In this document: piece after piece, positions 28,038 to 37,235 of the stretch | How the letters are laid out: each line of letters starts with the position of its first letter | Numbering within the stretch: the stretch's first letter is position 1 | From: a virus | IMG/VR virus record: IMGVR_UViG_3300042482_000107 | Coordinates: 1-38,978 of that record | Length of the DNA: 38,978 nucleotides | Reading direction: 5' to 3' (one strand) | Notes under the pieces: model-generated | Told to the model about the DNA's origin: nothing | The model's database searches: none | Seen by the model: only the letters and a program-made list of their open reading frames with translations | Translations under genes and position numbers: made by a program

Positions 28038-29992
28038 TATACTGTCCTTATGGTTATGTCTATGATGCCACCAAAACCATCAAAGCGTTTATCGGGCGGT
28101 GTCATACGAGTGAATGTGACTTGCTCTATTACTGCTTGCTGTGATTCTCCTGTTGTTAGGTCTTGCCAAGTCAGAACATCGCCTGTCTTTTCAATTTCTT
28201 CTAACAGTTTAATACGTTCGAAGGCTCTGCCTTCAAATCCAACTACAGTATTAAACCTATCTGTCTCAACATCAAAACAGTAAACGGGAAAACGAATTAC
28301 TCTATTACGTGGTGTTGCAATGGTTGCCTTTGCTTGGTATCCCTTAAAGGTAGGACCATCAGTTGTAGTAGTTGTATCACGATTAAGTGTAAACTTATAG
28401 GCAAGAAACTCTTGTGCTACTTCAGGTTGAGATGTTGTTACTTCTACTGCACCTACACCTGAGTTATAAGTAATGTGGTCATACTGTGTTTCAACACCAG
28501 TTATTTCCGTAGCAAGAGATGATAATGTAAACTCGCCAGATGTGAATGTGCCACGTGCGATAAGACGCTTATAGTTTTTAGGTTCTAAGGTAGAGAATCT
28601 AATCTTACCCGTAGTTACAGAACCAGTTGTTGCTAAAACTGTAGTTGACTGAACGGCTATGCCGTTGCTGCCCGATGTAGTAAATGCTATTTGGTTTGTA
28701 TTGCCTATAAAATCTACACTAGTAGCATAACCAGTAGCAGAACTAAGGTAAGCATCCTTTGCATAAGCAAAGCGCAAAGACTCAATTTCTGTACCCAAGT
28801 CAACACGATACAAACCAGCGCAACCATTGACTGTACCAGCAGCCCATACAAATCTATCGCGAAAAGCAAAATCACGGATGCCATTAGTGTCTTCAAATAT
28901 CAACGGACCGTAGGACAAATCACCAGTTGTATCTGAGATACTAGCCACACGCATACCCTTATTGGTACCAATCATCAAGTAACCAAGGTACGACTCAATC
29001 TTGTAAACTATCTCGCCAATTGGCAATTGCGCTGCTACAATCCCTGATGTCAGGGTAGGCATAGCACCAGCAGAAGATAGAACAAACTTGTAGATGGCAG
29101 AGTTACCACCAAGGTAACCAGCAGCATAGATGGCAGAGCCACCCTCTGAGATAGATGTCCAAGTCCAGTCAGCATTTGGATGAGTGTATGTAGCAGTCGG
29201 TAAAGCGTGAGAAGAACCTTTAGCATTAGTTAATTCATAAACAGATGCACCAATGCAACCAACAAGACGTTGTTTTACCCAACCAAGAACTACTCTTTCA
29301 CTATCTGTGTTGTAATACGCTGTGTATCCAGATGCAGGTGTATCAATCTCACCTGTATAAATATGGTCATTGTCAGCAACGAACAAATGTGCGCCATCAG
29401 TTGCAATTGCAAGTGTTGCAGTATCTAAACCTTGAGTAACTACATCACTATATGTGACAGCAGTTCCACTAGCAGTATAATTTTTAATAGTTGTATTTGC
29501 TGGTGTCCAAGCAACAATCTTGTCGGTTGCACCATCTATAACAGAGATAAGTTTATATATACCAGTAGTAACACCAGTCATTGCTGCTGTTTCTTTAAGC
29601 AGAGTAACCTGTCCCTTAGTCCACACATCTACATTGTCTGAATCAGCAAAGCGATAGTTAACCGTTTCACCTGCAGATGGGTCATAGAACTTAATGCCTG
29701 TGCCATTATGAAAGGAAGACTGGCTTCTTAGCCACCAACCAGTAAGTGACTGCTCACCTGGTTCAGTTCCAATGTCTGATTGTTCTTTACGAAACGGTGC
29801 AGTCTGTCGAATATATGGTTTTGCATCGCTTATAGCATAGAAAAATGGAAGTCCACCTACTGCTACATCATATGATTCATTAGTGTTTTGCCAAGTAGAA
29901 GTAGATGAAACAATACCTAAGTCAATAGCAATGGAGCGACCAATACTGGCTGTTGCGGAACCTCTACCTTCGGTTATATCTCTTGTTGCCAC
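28037..29992 (-). CDS. Large tail protein with beta-propeller-like repeats
   Basis: 651 residues from the GTG at 29992, with AAGGAG upstream. Repeated short strands with hydrophobic-aromatic patches, such as GAHLFVADNDHIYTG, SAIYKFVLSSAGAMP, LGYLMIGTNKGMRVAS and RDRFVWAAGTVNG, resemble propeller blades. The C-terminal 100 residues include RVIRFPVYCFDVE and QQAVIEQVTFTRM. It is the size and position of a short-tail nozzle or hub protein. No enzymatic motif was seen. Virion tail placement is inferred from neighbours (fibres upstream, lysis downstream). Confidence 0.6.
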   Translation of the reverse strand: MATRDITEGRGSATASIGRSIAIDLGIVSSTSTWQNTNESYDVAVGGLPFFYAISDAKPYIRQTAPFRKEQSDIGTEPGEQSLTGWWLRSQSSFHNGTGIKFYDPSAGETVNYRFADSDNVDVWTKGQVTLLKETAAMTGVTTGIYKLISVIDGATDKIVAWTPANTTIKNYTASGTAVTYSDVVTQGLDTATLAIATDGAHLFVADNDHIYTGEIDTPASGYTAYYNTDSERVVLGWVKQRLVGCIGASVYELTNAKGSSHALPTATYTHPNADWTWTSISEGGSAIYAAGYLGGNSAIYKFVLSSAGAMPTLTSGIVAAQLPIGEIVYKIESYLGYLMIGTNKGMRVASISDTTGDLSYGPLIFEDTNGIRDFAFRDRFVWAAGTVNGCAGLYRVDLGTEIESLRFAYAKDAYLSSATGYATSVDFIGNTNQIAFTTSGSNGIAVQSTTVLATTGSVTTGKIRFSTLEPKNYKRLIARGTFTSGEFTLSSLATEITGVETQYDHITYNSGVGAVEVTTSQPEVAQEFLAYKFTLNRDTTTTTDGPTFKGYQAKATIATPRNRVIRFPVYCFDVETDRFNTVVGFEGRAFERIKLLEEIEKTGDVLTWQDLTTGESQQAVIEQVTFTRMTPPDKRFDGFGGIIDITIRTV

Positions 29993-30004
29993 GTTACTCC
30001 TTAG

Positions 30005-30220
30005 TTATTCTGCATTAATTATTGCTTTGGTTCCATCTAAAGTCATTACGCCTTCACAGGCAAAGTAAGCAAGTTTTCCTAAAAATGTTTTACAAGGGAC
30101 ATTAACTTCTATTTCGGAAACTCCCCACGTCCGTAAAAGTTCAGTGCGGTCTTGGTTTGTTTCAGTAATAAGCCAAGGCGCTTCTTGCCTTCTATTAAAA
30201 TTTAGAAAGTAATAACTCAT
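30005..30220 (-). CDS. Small tail-operon protein
   Basis: 71 residues: MSYYFLNFNRRQEAPWLITE, and a C-terminal AYFACEGVMTLDGTKAIIN. Not recognised. TAATG-coupled to the preceding gene; stop lies 12 bases before the GTG of the large tail protein, whose ribosome site it contains. Confidence 0.55.
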   Translation of the reverse strand: MSYYFLNFNRRQEAPWLITETNQDRTELLRTWGVSEIEVNVPCKTFLGKLAYFACEGVMTLDGTKAIINAE

Positions 30221-30543
30221 TAAACTACCGAGTTAGGGTAATTTGGATATTCAAATGGTGGTTTCCATTGTAAAGTATACTCGTCAAGTATCCAATCGTC
30301 TGCTGGGCGTGGAGCAATAAAGGCATCTCTAATTGGGTCGTAAGTACACCCAATGCCAGCAAAGTTTTTACGAATATTTCCGTTAAAAGAAGTTTGTAAC
30401 CAAATGCCACCGTAATGAGCAACGCAAAAGTCAATACCTTTTTGTTCAGACTCATTTCCATTCTCATCAAGTAACTCATTGTTATGTACAACAATTACTC
30501 GCTTGACTATATTAGTCTCATCTAGTTCTGCAAAGTGTGCCAT
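30220..30543 (-). CDS. Conserved tail-associated phage protein (MAHFAELD type)
   Basis: 107 residues. MAHFAELDETNIVKRVIVV, then ELLDENGNESEQKGIDFC and GGIWLQTSFNGNIRKNFAGI, then a Pro-rich tail. I recognise this as a protein widespread in aquatic phages next to tail fibres, of unknown function. It resembles small chaperone or tail accessory proteins. TAATG-coupled to its neighbours. Confidence 0.7.
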   Translation of the reverse strand: MAHFAELDETNIVKRVIVVHNNELLDENGNESEQKGIDFCVAHYGGIWLQTSFNGNIRKNFAGIGCTYDPIRDAFIAPRPADDWILDEYTLQWKPPFEYPNYPNSVV

Positions 30544-31901
30544 TAGAAAGTTATACTCCCACTTCCAGTAAATTTGTAAATCTTGTTTCCACCACTGTTT
30601 GAAAATGTAGGTGAACCAGTTGTTGATGCAGCATCATTGTAGGTATTTGGATAAGAAATAATTACAATACCTGAACCACCTGAGCCACCAGAACCCATAG
30701 AGTAGATAGCGCCTCCGCCACCACCAGTATTTGCTGTACCATTGCCAGAACTACCACCACCACCAACGCCACCTGTGCCATTAGTGCCAGAAGCATTATT
30801 ATGTCCACCACCACCGCCACCTGCGTAAGGAGTAGATGTGCCACTAATAGAACTATAAGAACCAGCACCACCAGCACCACCTGTGCTAGTAGAACCCGCT
30901 ACACCGTTGCCTCCTGCAGCACTAGCACCACCACCGCCACCTAATCCACTTGGGTTTGAAGCAGCACCATCACCGCCTTTATTTCCTTGACCTGATGTTC
31001 CCGCTGCGCCTGACACACTTATTTGAGCAGAACCACCACCTGAGCCACCAGTGTAAGGACCAACTTGACCAGTATAGTTATAGCGCCCTGAACCGCCTCC
31101 AGTTGAGGTTATAGAAGAAAATACAGAGTTAGCACCATTTGTAGCACCTGGTGCAGCACCCGCGCCGACAGTAACAGTTAATCCGCTTCCAGCAGATACA
31201 GCAAGTGTTGATGTGCGATAACCACCAGCACCTCCGCCACCACCACCGTAACCTGGTCCCCAACCGCCACCTGCAACAACAAGGTATGAAACGCTAGATA
31301 CAACAGGATTGACAGGTGTTGCAGAGTTAGATGCAGCAGATGCAGTAGATGTTCCATTAGCATTAGTTGCTGTAACTGTAAATGTATAAGCAGTTCCATT
31401 TGTTAGACCTGAAACTGTAATTGGGCTTGCACCTGTTCCAGTCAGTGAACCAGGAGATGAGGTTGCTGTGTAAGCAGATACTGCTTTACCACCTGTTGCA
31501 CCTGCTGTATAAGCAACAGTTGCTGATGCATTGCCAGCAGTAGCAGTACCAATAGTAGGAGCCTGAGGAACTGTAGTTGCAGTAATGCTTGCAGTTGCGC
31601 TAGATGCAGCACTTGTGCCAATGGCGTTAGTAGCAGTTACAGTAAATGTGTATGAAGTAGACGACTGTAAGCCTGTTACTGTCAATGGAGATGAAGCACC
31701 TGATGCTGTGAATCCACCAGGGCTTGATGTAACTGTGTAAGAAGTAATAGGTAACTTACCATCAAATGATGGCGCAGTAAATGTTACTGATGCAGCACCA
31801 TTGTTATAGGCACGTGAAGTACCAACATCTGTTGCTGTGCCAATGGTTGGCGCATTAGGTACATTCTTTTCGGCAGATGCCATAATCCCTAGTATTGGCA
31901 T
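30543..31901 (-). CDS. Fibronectin-III and glycine-rich adhesin-like tail protein
   Basis: 452 residues. Two fibronectin type III-like domains, about 16-110 and 112-205 (each with a variant of SYTFTVTATNAIGTS), precede a glycine-rich domain from about 210 to the end (VVAGGGWGPGYGGGGGGAGG and similar), closing with GSGIVIISYPNTYN. This is the layout of glycine-rich receptor-binding tips, where polyglycine helices stack. It likely binds the host surface. I chose the ATG at 31901, TAATG-coupled to the fibre gene; an ATG six codons later is possible. Confidence 0.75.
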   Translation of the reverse strand: MPILGIMASAEKNVPNAPTIGTATDVGTSRAYNNGAASVTFTAPSFDGKLPITSYTVTSSPGGFTASGASSPLTVTGLQSSTSYTFTVTATNAIGTSAASSATASITATTVPQAPTIGTATAGNASATVAYTAGATGGKAVSAYTATSSPGSLTGTGASPITVSGLTNGTAYTFTVTATNANGTSTASAASNSATPVNPVVSSVSYLVVAGGGWGPGYGGGGGGAGGYRTSTLAVSAGSGLTVTVGAGAAPGATNGANSVFSSITSTGGGSGRYNYTGQVGPYTGGSGGGSAQISVSGAAGTSGQGNKGGDGAASNPSGLGGGGGASAAGGNGVAGSTSTGGAGGAGSYSSISGTSTPYAGGGGGGHNNASGTNGTGGVGGGGSSGNGTANTGGGGGAIYSMGSGGSGGSGIVIISYPNTYNDAASTTGSPTFSNSGGNKIYKFTGSGSITF

Positions 31902-33952
31902 TATGCGCTCAAATCGCCAACAAGAACCCAAGTATCTGTTGCACGCTTAATCAGCGTTGCTGCTGACCACTGTCCTCTTAGTTTTAATCCTGGACTAGCG
32001 TTGATGGTTACACCACCTGTGGCTACTACTGTAGTTTGACCAGCACCAGTTTGAAGAATATTAATCTGAGCACCTACTGAGAATGCAACTGATGAGTTCA
32101 AAGGAACTGTCAAGTTGTTTGCAGAGGCGTTAGACATTTCAACTAAGTCGCCTGAATCCGCAAGAACTAATGTGTATGAAGCGGCTTGGGCATTAGTTGT
32201 AAGTAATGCATCTTGTTTTGTGCTTAAGTCAACAGTGCCCCAAGATGATGTTGTTCCATCAGTTGTAAGGTACTTACCTGAGTTACCAGTCTGAGAAGGA
32301 ACTACGTAAGTAGTTGAGTCAGTAGCAACTAGAGTCTTGGATGTTGGGATTGTCGTTCCGTTGACTGATGTAGCAGTTGCTACGCCCAGTACTGGAGTTA
32401 TCAATGTTGGAGTATCGTCCATTACAAACTTAGTACCAGTACCAGTCTGTGATGCAATAGATGTAGCATTTGCAACAGATGTAATCGGACCAGTCAAGTT
32501 GGACGGAGCAAGTACTACGTTGTCAAGATAGTATTTAGTAACAACATCCTGAGCATTAGTTGGGTCACCAACTCCAGTAATCTTATTAGTTCCCATAGCA
32601 AGAACACCAGATAGTGTTCCGCCTGTGAGTGCTAATTTAGTATCAGCATAATCTTTAGTAGCAGCATCTCCAGTTGCAGTAGGTGTCCCAAGACCAGTAA
32701 TCTTGTTAGTACCCATTGCAATTGCACCAGACATTGTGCCACCAGCCAAAGGCAACTTAGTTGCTAGGTTGTTAGTGACAGTAGTTGAGAACGATGCATC
32801 GTTACCGAGTGCTGATGCCAACTCATTAAGAGTATCAAGAGCACCAGGGGCTGCAGCGATTAAGTCTGTAATTTCTGTTTGTACATAAGCAGTAGTAGCA
32901 ACCTGAGTTGTATTGGTATTTGCTGCTGCTGTTGGAGCAGTAGGCACACCAGTCAACGCTGGGCTTGCCAATGGAGCATATGTGCTTGCTGCAGTAGCAG
33001 TTGCTAACTTAGCATCTAATTGAGTCTGGATTGCAGAAGTAACTCCATCTAGGTATCCAAGTTCAGTTGCAGACACTGTTGAGGACGGAGCAATCTTTGT
33101 CCAGTCAATCGCTGCCGAAGCATTAATGTCTGCATTAAGAATTGTTCCATCAAGAATCATAGTCGAAGTTACAGTTCCAGTATCACCAGCGGTGATTGCA
33201 GTACCTGAAATCTTAGTCTTATCAATTGCAGCAGAGGCATTAATATCAGCATTAACTACTGAGTTAGTTAAATTTAACTTGCCATATGCAATCTGAGCAG
33301 ATGCATTTACATCAGCGTTAACAATCACGCCTGTTGCAATGCTAGTTGTAAGGTTTATATTGCCAGTTCCATCAAAGGTCTGAGAAGATGCTTCCACGTC
33401 TCCAAGGATTTGGAATGCACGACCAGTAGCAAGTGCTGTTGCAGTCGCTGCATTACCAGTAGTTGAGCCAGAAGAACCAGTTACATTGCCTGTTAGATTG
33501 CCAGTAAATGTTCCAGCAATAGCACCCGTACCAGTGATGGTTGGGCTAGTTAAAGTCTTATTTGTTAAGGTCTGTGTATTAGTCGTGCCAACTACTGCAC
33601 CAGTTACACCGTGTGCTGTAGTTGTATTCTCAGTATGGTTATTAATTTCAGTCAAGTCACGACCAATAACCATATGTCGAACAATGGCACCAGCAGAGTG
33701 CGCTACACCAGTAGAGCCATCAATGCCTCTAGCAATAGTAAGTGTGTTACCTGATGCGTAGTTACTGACATCTACAATTTCTTCAAGAGCCGTATCAGGG
33801 TCAATGACAACTGTATAGGTTTCACCTACTGCAGGTGTTCTGCCACCCATTAGGTTAGCACCAGAACCTACTGTCATGGTTGCATCACCAGAGGTAATAC
33901 CGCTAGTTAAAGTAGTTTGCTGTGCTCGAGATGAGTATTTTCTAGTTGTCAT
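31901..33952 (-). CDS. Tail fibre protein with repeated modules
   Basis: 683 residues, low in Cys and aromatic residues and rich in Thr, Ala, Asn and Gly. The N-terminal 100 residues contain an anchor-like beta domain (EEIVDVSNYASGNTLTIARG). The shaft has recurrent modules, for example NADINASAAID three times (one variant NADVNASAQIA), LTGVPTAPTAAANTNTTQVA, and two copies of LAMGTNKITG-like units. The C-terminus (SPGLKLRGQWSAATLIKRAT) resembles a common fibre end domain. It probably forms a trimer and carries the adhesin encoded next to it. Confidence 0.8.
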   Translation of the reverse strand: MTTRKYSSRAQQTTLTSGITSGDATMTVGSGANLMGGRTPAVGETYTVVIDPDTALEEIVDVSNYASGNTLTIARGIDGSTGVAHSAGAIVRHMVIGRDLTEINNHTENTTTAHGVTGAVVGTTNTQTLTNKTLTSPTITGTGAIAGTFTGNLTGNVTGSSGSTTGNAATATALATGRAFQILGDVEASSQTFDGTGNINLTTSIATGVIVNADVNASAQIAYGKLNLTNSVVNADINASAAIDKTKISGTAITAGDTGTVTSTMILDGTILNADINASAAIDWTKIAPSSTVSATELGYLDGVTSAIQTQLDAKLATATAASTYAPLASPALTGVPTAPTAAANTNTTQVATTAYVQTEITDLIAAAPGALDTLNELASALGNDASFSTTVTNNLATKLPLAGGTMSGAIAMGTNKITGLGTPTATGDAATKDYADTKLALTGGTLSGVLAMGTNKITGVGDPTNAQDVVTKYYLDNVVLAPSNLTGPITSVANATSIASQTGTGTKFVMDDTPTLITPVLGVATATSVNGTTIPTSKTLVATDSTTYVVPSQTGNSGKYLTTDGTTSSWGTVDLSTKQDALLTTNAQAASYTLVLADSGDLVEMSNASANNLTVPLNSSVAFSVGAQINILQTGAGQTTVVATGGVTINASPGLKLRGQWSAATLIKRATDTWVLVGDLSA

Positions 33953-33963
33953 TTATCTGCCTA

Positions 33964-34890
33964 TCAAAGGGAGTAGTGGACGCGGATAGGATATTTTTCT
34001 TGCTGACTCTTAACTTCTTCATTTAAGCGTTGATTAAACAAAGCATAAACTTGCTTAGTAAGAGATTGAGATGAACCGTATGGACGCTTGGAATCTACTT
34101 CATCTGCCTGCGGGCTAACCATTGACGCACGTGCTGGGTCAAGGTTAGACAGCAAACGATAAGTAGCACCAAGAATAATTAAGTCTTTGCAAGACTCAGG
34201 CAATCCAGTTTTTGTTGCAAAATCTTCTGAGTTACTAGTAAATGGAATTGGGTCTGTAGCATATGCAATCTGAACGCTACGTCCTGAAGGAATGTAGTCA
34301 TAGATAGATACAGTTTGACCGCTAGTAAATGCAGTTGAGTTAGCATTACCGTCAAAGCGATAACTGCGAATAGGAATCCATTCTTTGCTTGAACCCAAGG
34401 CTTGATAGGCAATAGAAAGAATGTTGCGAATATTTAGCGTAGTACCAGTAGCAGGCAACCTAAAGGCTGAGACTGCAGAGTTAGATGTAATTGTAGTTGT
34501 GCTGGCTGCAAAAATAGATGAGCCAATTGCGCTGATAGTATCATTGATTGCTCGCTTAATTACAAAGCGAGGAAACGTAGGAGCAATACTAACTTTAGTA
34601 CCTGCTGTATGTGATGCAAGAGTAGTACCTAGATATGCTCTACCGTAAGGAGCAATAGTTGCAGTGTTACCAACTCGGTCATAGTTATCTACCCAAAACA
34701 ATTCTTCATCAATCTCAATAATACCTTTACCTACACTGTCAGTAGATGCAAGAGATAAAGTAATTGGTGCTGCAATAGTTGAAGCAGTTGCAGCAACATC
34801 TGTTGTAATGTGAGTAGCACGGTCCTGTTGAAGTGTATAACCTGAAAGATTCATTGACACTTCATCAATCATATTTAATAATGTAGCCAT
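33964..34890 (-). CDS. Head-tail connector or tail tube-like protein
   Basis: 308 residues. A helical start and end with a central beta-rich segment (EELFWVDNYDRVGNTATIAP, then SHTAGTKVSI). SYRFDGNANSTAF and PESCKDLIILGATYRLLS recall gp11/T7-type adaptor proteins of short tails. The beta segment resembles the N-terminal anchor of the fibre protein downstream. TAATG-coupled to the 84-residue protein upstream. Confidence 0.55.
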   Translation of the reverse strand: MATLLNMIDEVSMNLSGYTLQQDRATHITTDVAATASTIAAPITLSLASTDSVGKGIIEIDEELFWVDNYDRVGNTATIAPYGRAYLGTTLASHTAGTKVSIAPTFPRFVIKRAINDTISAIGSSIFAASTTTITSNSAVSAFRLPATGTTLNIRNILSIAYQALGSSKEWIPIRSYRFDGNANSTAFTSGQTVSIYDYIPSGRSVQIAYATDPIPFTSNSEDFATKTGLPESCKDLIILGATYRLLSNLDPARASMVSPQADEVDSKRPYGSSQSLTKQVYALFNQRLNEEVKSQQEKYPIRVHYSL

Positions 34891-35144
34891 TATACGTCTA
34901 TGCTCCTTAGTGCAGCAATTGCGGATTTACCAGTAGTAGAAGCAAGTTCATTACATACAGCATTAAGACCTTTGTATGCAGAAGGCTGACGCGAACTACT
35001 AGCCTTAATGTTAAGGGCTGCAACAACTCCTAAGCCAGATGTACTAGCATAAACATTTGCTGCACCTTGGTCTGCCTTACCAGTTGTACCAGCAAGACGA
35101 TTAAGTTCTGCAGTAAGACTGCTACCTTCTTTGCCTAGTGCCAT
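34890..35144 (-). CDS. Small virion-operon protein
   Basis: 84 residues, helical and Ala/Ser-rich, starting MALGKEGSSLTAELNRLAGT and containing LNAVCNELASTTGKSAIAAL. It resembles small conserved proteins near connectors of aquatic phages, but no function is known. Both ends are TAATG overlaps. Confidence 0.6.
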   Translation of the reverse strand: MALGKEGSSLTAELNRLAGTTGKADQGAANVYASTSGLGVVAALNIKASSSRQPSAYKGLNAVCNELASTTGKSAIAALRSIDV

Positions 35145-35380
35145 TATCTATACCCCGCCGTTTTCTTTGCAATTGATTTGGGTTGCTTTACAAATTGTTT
35201 ACCTTTAGCGTTGCCCGTAGCCTTGGCTTTATTAGTTGCTGTTTTTTCTGCAGGACTTAGAGAAGCCCAAGCAGCAGCAGGCAAATATCTTTTCTTGCCT
35301 TTTGATGGCTTACCATCAGAGGTCTTCCACTTTTGTGCAGTCCAGTCTTTTAAAGACTTCTGAGATTTAGCCATTGGCAT
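35144..35380 (-). CDS. Small basic protein, DUF5872-like
   Basis: 78 residues, strongly basic. SLKDWTAQKWKTSDGKPSKG, then RYLPAAAWASLSPAEKTATN, follow a family I associate with DUF5872, found in virion regions of marine and freshwater phages. Probably associates with DNA or the capsid interior; not shown. Starts at TAATG overlap with the preceding 58-residue gene. Confidence 0.6.
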   Translation of the reverse strand: MPMAKSQKSLKDWTAQKWKTSDGKPSKGKKRYLPAAAWASLSPAEKTATNKAKATGNAKGKQFVKQPKSIAKKTAGYR

Positions 35381-35556
35381 TACTTGTAACCTCCGCCTGC
35401 CTTCTTGTATTGAACAGCAAGCAGTTGAGCCTTACGAGCAGACCATTCACCAGGGTCTCCGCCCTTGGAGCCAGCCTTAATTTTCTTAAACAAAGAAGCA
35501 CGCATTCCTGGCTTGGTGTAATTACCAGCAGCATTGACTGTAGATTTCTTCTTCAT
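35380..35556 (-). CDS. 58-residue basic conserved phage protein
   Basis: The sequence KKKSTVNAAGNYTKPGMRAS, then FKKIKAGSKGGDPGEWSARK and KKAGGGYK, is a small basic protein that I recognise as frequent in aquatic phages between similar neighbours. Start is in an ATGA overlap with the DUF6321-like gene and its stop in a TAATG overlap with the next. Function unknown. Confidence 0.7.
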   Translation of the reverse strand: MKKKSTVNAAGNYTKPGMRASLFKKIKAGSKGGDPGEWSARKAQLLAVQYKKAGGGYK

Positions 35557-35843
35557 TTCTTAGCCTTGTTTCTCTTAGAGATTGCCGCAGCCTTAGCCTT
35601 AGCATCAGCCTTAGAACTTGCCCCCCACGCATTAAGCGATAAAAGTAATCTTGTTGGTGAGCCGTCAGGCTTACGTTCTGGTCCTGGCATTCCACCCATA
35701 CGTGCTAGGAAGGATGCTCTACGTGGGTTGTCTCCAGCCTTTACAGGCGCTTTGAGCGTGCCACCCTTATAAGATGCCCTGCCCTTGGCATTGAGTCCAC
35801 CAGCAGGGTTCTTGCCTTCTTTACGTGTCCAGGCTGCTGTCAT
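35553..35843 (-). CDS. DUF6321-like basic protein
   Basis: 96 residues. AWTRKEGKNPAGGLNAKGRA, then VKAGDNPRRASFLARMGGMP and RLLLSLNAWGASSKADAKAK, match a conserved family I associate with DUF6321. It is basic, glycine-rich and found near tail or head genes in many aquatic phages. AAGGAAAA lies upstream of the ATG. Its start overlaps the methyltransferase gene by 23 bases. Confidence 0.65.
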   Translation of the reverse strand: MTAAWTRKEGKNPAGGLNAKGRASYKGGTLKAPVKAGDNPRRASFLARMGGMPGPERKPDGSPTRLLLSLNAWGASSKADAKAKAAAISKRNKAKK

Positions 35844-36411
35844 TATTTTTCCTTAGCCATACTTGTGAGTTTGATAGTAAAACTTCTGATTCTTCTTTGA
35901 CTGCCCCTACAAAGGTATCTATTGACCAGCCTGGCTGGAACTCAACACCTCTAGGGTCTTCCCATAGGTAGTCATCAAATGCCATAATCCCACCTGGCTT
36001 AAGTAATCTCCAAGCAAGTACAGCATCTTGTAGTACGCCTTCTGCGGTGTGGTCTCCATCAATGTAGATGAAGTCATAGGTAGGTTCCTCAATAGAACGA
36101 AGGAACTCTTTGCTGTCCATTTTGTACTTAATTACATTAGGGCGAAAGGCAATCCGTGAATCGTATACACGTTCAACATCTAGCCAGTTCATATCCTTAT
36201 GCTCTTCTTCGTCTGAGCCAGTCCAGATGTCTACATCTTCTAGCACAGAGTTCTTTGTAACAAGTACATTATCTACTAGCCATACAGTTGCATCGCCCGT
36301 AAAGGCGCCAATCTGTAGGAACCGTAGAGCAAATTTGCCAGCAAGCGGTAGTAGTTGTGACTCAAAGTTTTCCTTTGCAGTCATCTCAAACCAGTTAGGA
36401 TATTTAGTCAT
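35821..36411 (-). CDS. Class I SAM-dependent methyltransferase
   Basis: 196 residues. FLQIGAFTGDATVWL (31-45) is the SAM-binding glycine motif, YDFIYIDGDHT (112-122) the acidic loop and LLKPGGIMAFDDY (136-148) motif IV-like, as in the Methyltransf_24 group. The substrate is not evident; members methylate sugars and small molecules, so with the adjacent glycosyltransferase it may decorate glycans or virion proteins. ATG overlaps the stop of the zinc microprotein. Confidence 0.8.
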   Translation of the reverse strand: MTKYPNWFEMTAKENFESQLLPLAGKFALRFLQIGAFTGDATVWLVDNVLVTKNSVLEDVDIWTGSDEEEHKDMNWLDVERVYDSRIAFRPNVIKYKMDSKEFLRSIEEPTYDFIYIDGDHTAEGVLQDAVLAWRLLKPGGIMAFDDYLWEDPRGVEFQPGWSIDTFVGAVKEESEVLLSNSQVWLRKNNDSSLDT

Positions 36412-36532
36412 AGTGTTTCATCTCGGCTGGTGTCCAAGTTGTCTTGACTTTTTGCCAGTGTGTATCGCAATAACCCATAACCATCATCTGGTTATCACAA
36501 CCATCATACTTGCAAGGATATTTAGTCTGCAT
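36404..36532 (-). CDS. 42-residue zinc-knuckle protein
   Basis: MQTKYPCKYDGCDNQMMVMG, then YCDTHWQKVK, gives a C-x4-C...C-x2-H zinc site (Cys7, Cys12, Cys22, His25). Small proteins of this form are common in phage genomes. The ATG lies within the last codons of the glycosyltransferase gene, and the stop overlaps the methyltransferase start by 8 bases. Too short for routine gene finders; the motif and coupling make it credible. Confidence 0.7.
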   Translation of the reverse strand: MQTKYPCKYDGCDNQMMVMGYCDTHWQKVKTTWTPAEMKHYD

Positions 36533-37220
36533 AACCTTTACCTCTACCAAAAGCATCGTAGTAGTTCTCATCCATATTGAATCGCTTCATATGTCCTACG
36601 GTTGCAGCAGTATCACACCACAGAGGAATCTCTGCTTTGTTTACTACTGCAAAGAAGTAGATGTCTTCACCAGTAAACTGCTTATTGGCACCTACTTCTG
36701 TAAAGAATGGAACTCCTGGTAATGCTTCTTTGATTCTTGTTATTACACTGCGGTGCATTAGACAAAAGCCCATACCTGCAGCACTTACTTTTATAAAGGC
36801 ATTCTTTGGTAGTGGGTCTAACCTTCTAATCCCAATACCAAACTCTGCCTCAGCAAACTCATAAACAGTTGCTAAAGGTTTCATCAATGGTTGCTCTGGT
36901 TCATTACTTGTGAAGTAAACACCAGTAAGCAATGGAATATCTACGGCATCTCTACGATTCCAAAGTTTAAGAAACTTCTCTGGAGTAATCATAATGTCCG
37001 AGTCAAGCCAGAGTAGCCAATCAGATTTATTATTGTCATACCAACGATTGACTAACATCTCTCGCTGCTGTGCTATCTGATTACCATGGGCACGTAGTGA
37101 CCCACAGAACTCTACGCCTGAGTTTATAAGGGTGTCTACAACACCTTCCATAAACTTGCCATCTACCATGCCATTGTCACACCAAGCGACTGCCAAGGTT
37201 TCTTTCTTTTGTTTAGCCAT
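36522..37220 (-). CDS. GT-A-fold glycosyltransferase
   Basis: 232 residues. WLLWLDSDIMITPEKFLKLW carries the DxD metal motif (Asp73-Ser-Asp75), preceded by a nucleotide-binding region (ETLAVAWCDNGMVDGKFMEG). KVSAAGMGFCLMHRSVI and FTGEDIYFF are acceptor-side elements typical of glycosyltransferase family 2-like enzymes. In the virion operon it may glycosylate structural proteins or host surface sugars. GGTAGGGGA precedes the ATG. Confidence 0.75.
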   Translation of the reverse strand: MAKQKKETLAVAWCDNGMVDGKFMEGVVDTLINSGVEFCGSLRAHGNQIAQQREMLVNRWYDNNKSDWLLWLDSDIMITPEKFLKLWNRRDAVDIPLLTGVYFTSNEPEQPLMKPLATVYEFAEAEFGIGIRRLDPLPKNAFIKVSAAGMGFCLMHRSVITRIKEALPGVPFFTEVGANKQFTGEDIYFFAVVNKAEIPLWCDTAATVGHMKRFNMDENYYDAFGRGKGYAD

Positions 37221-37235
37221 TGTCCCCTACCTTAA

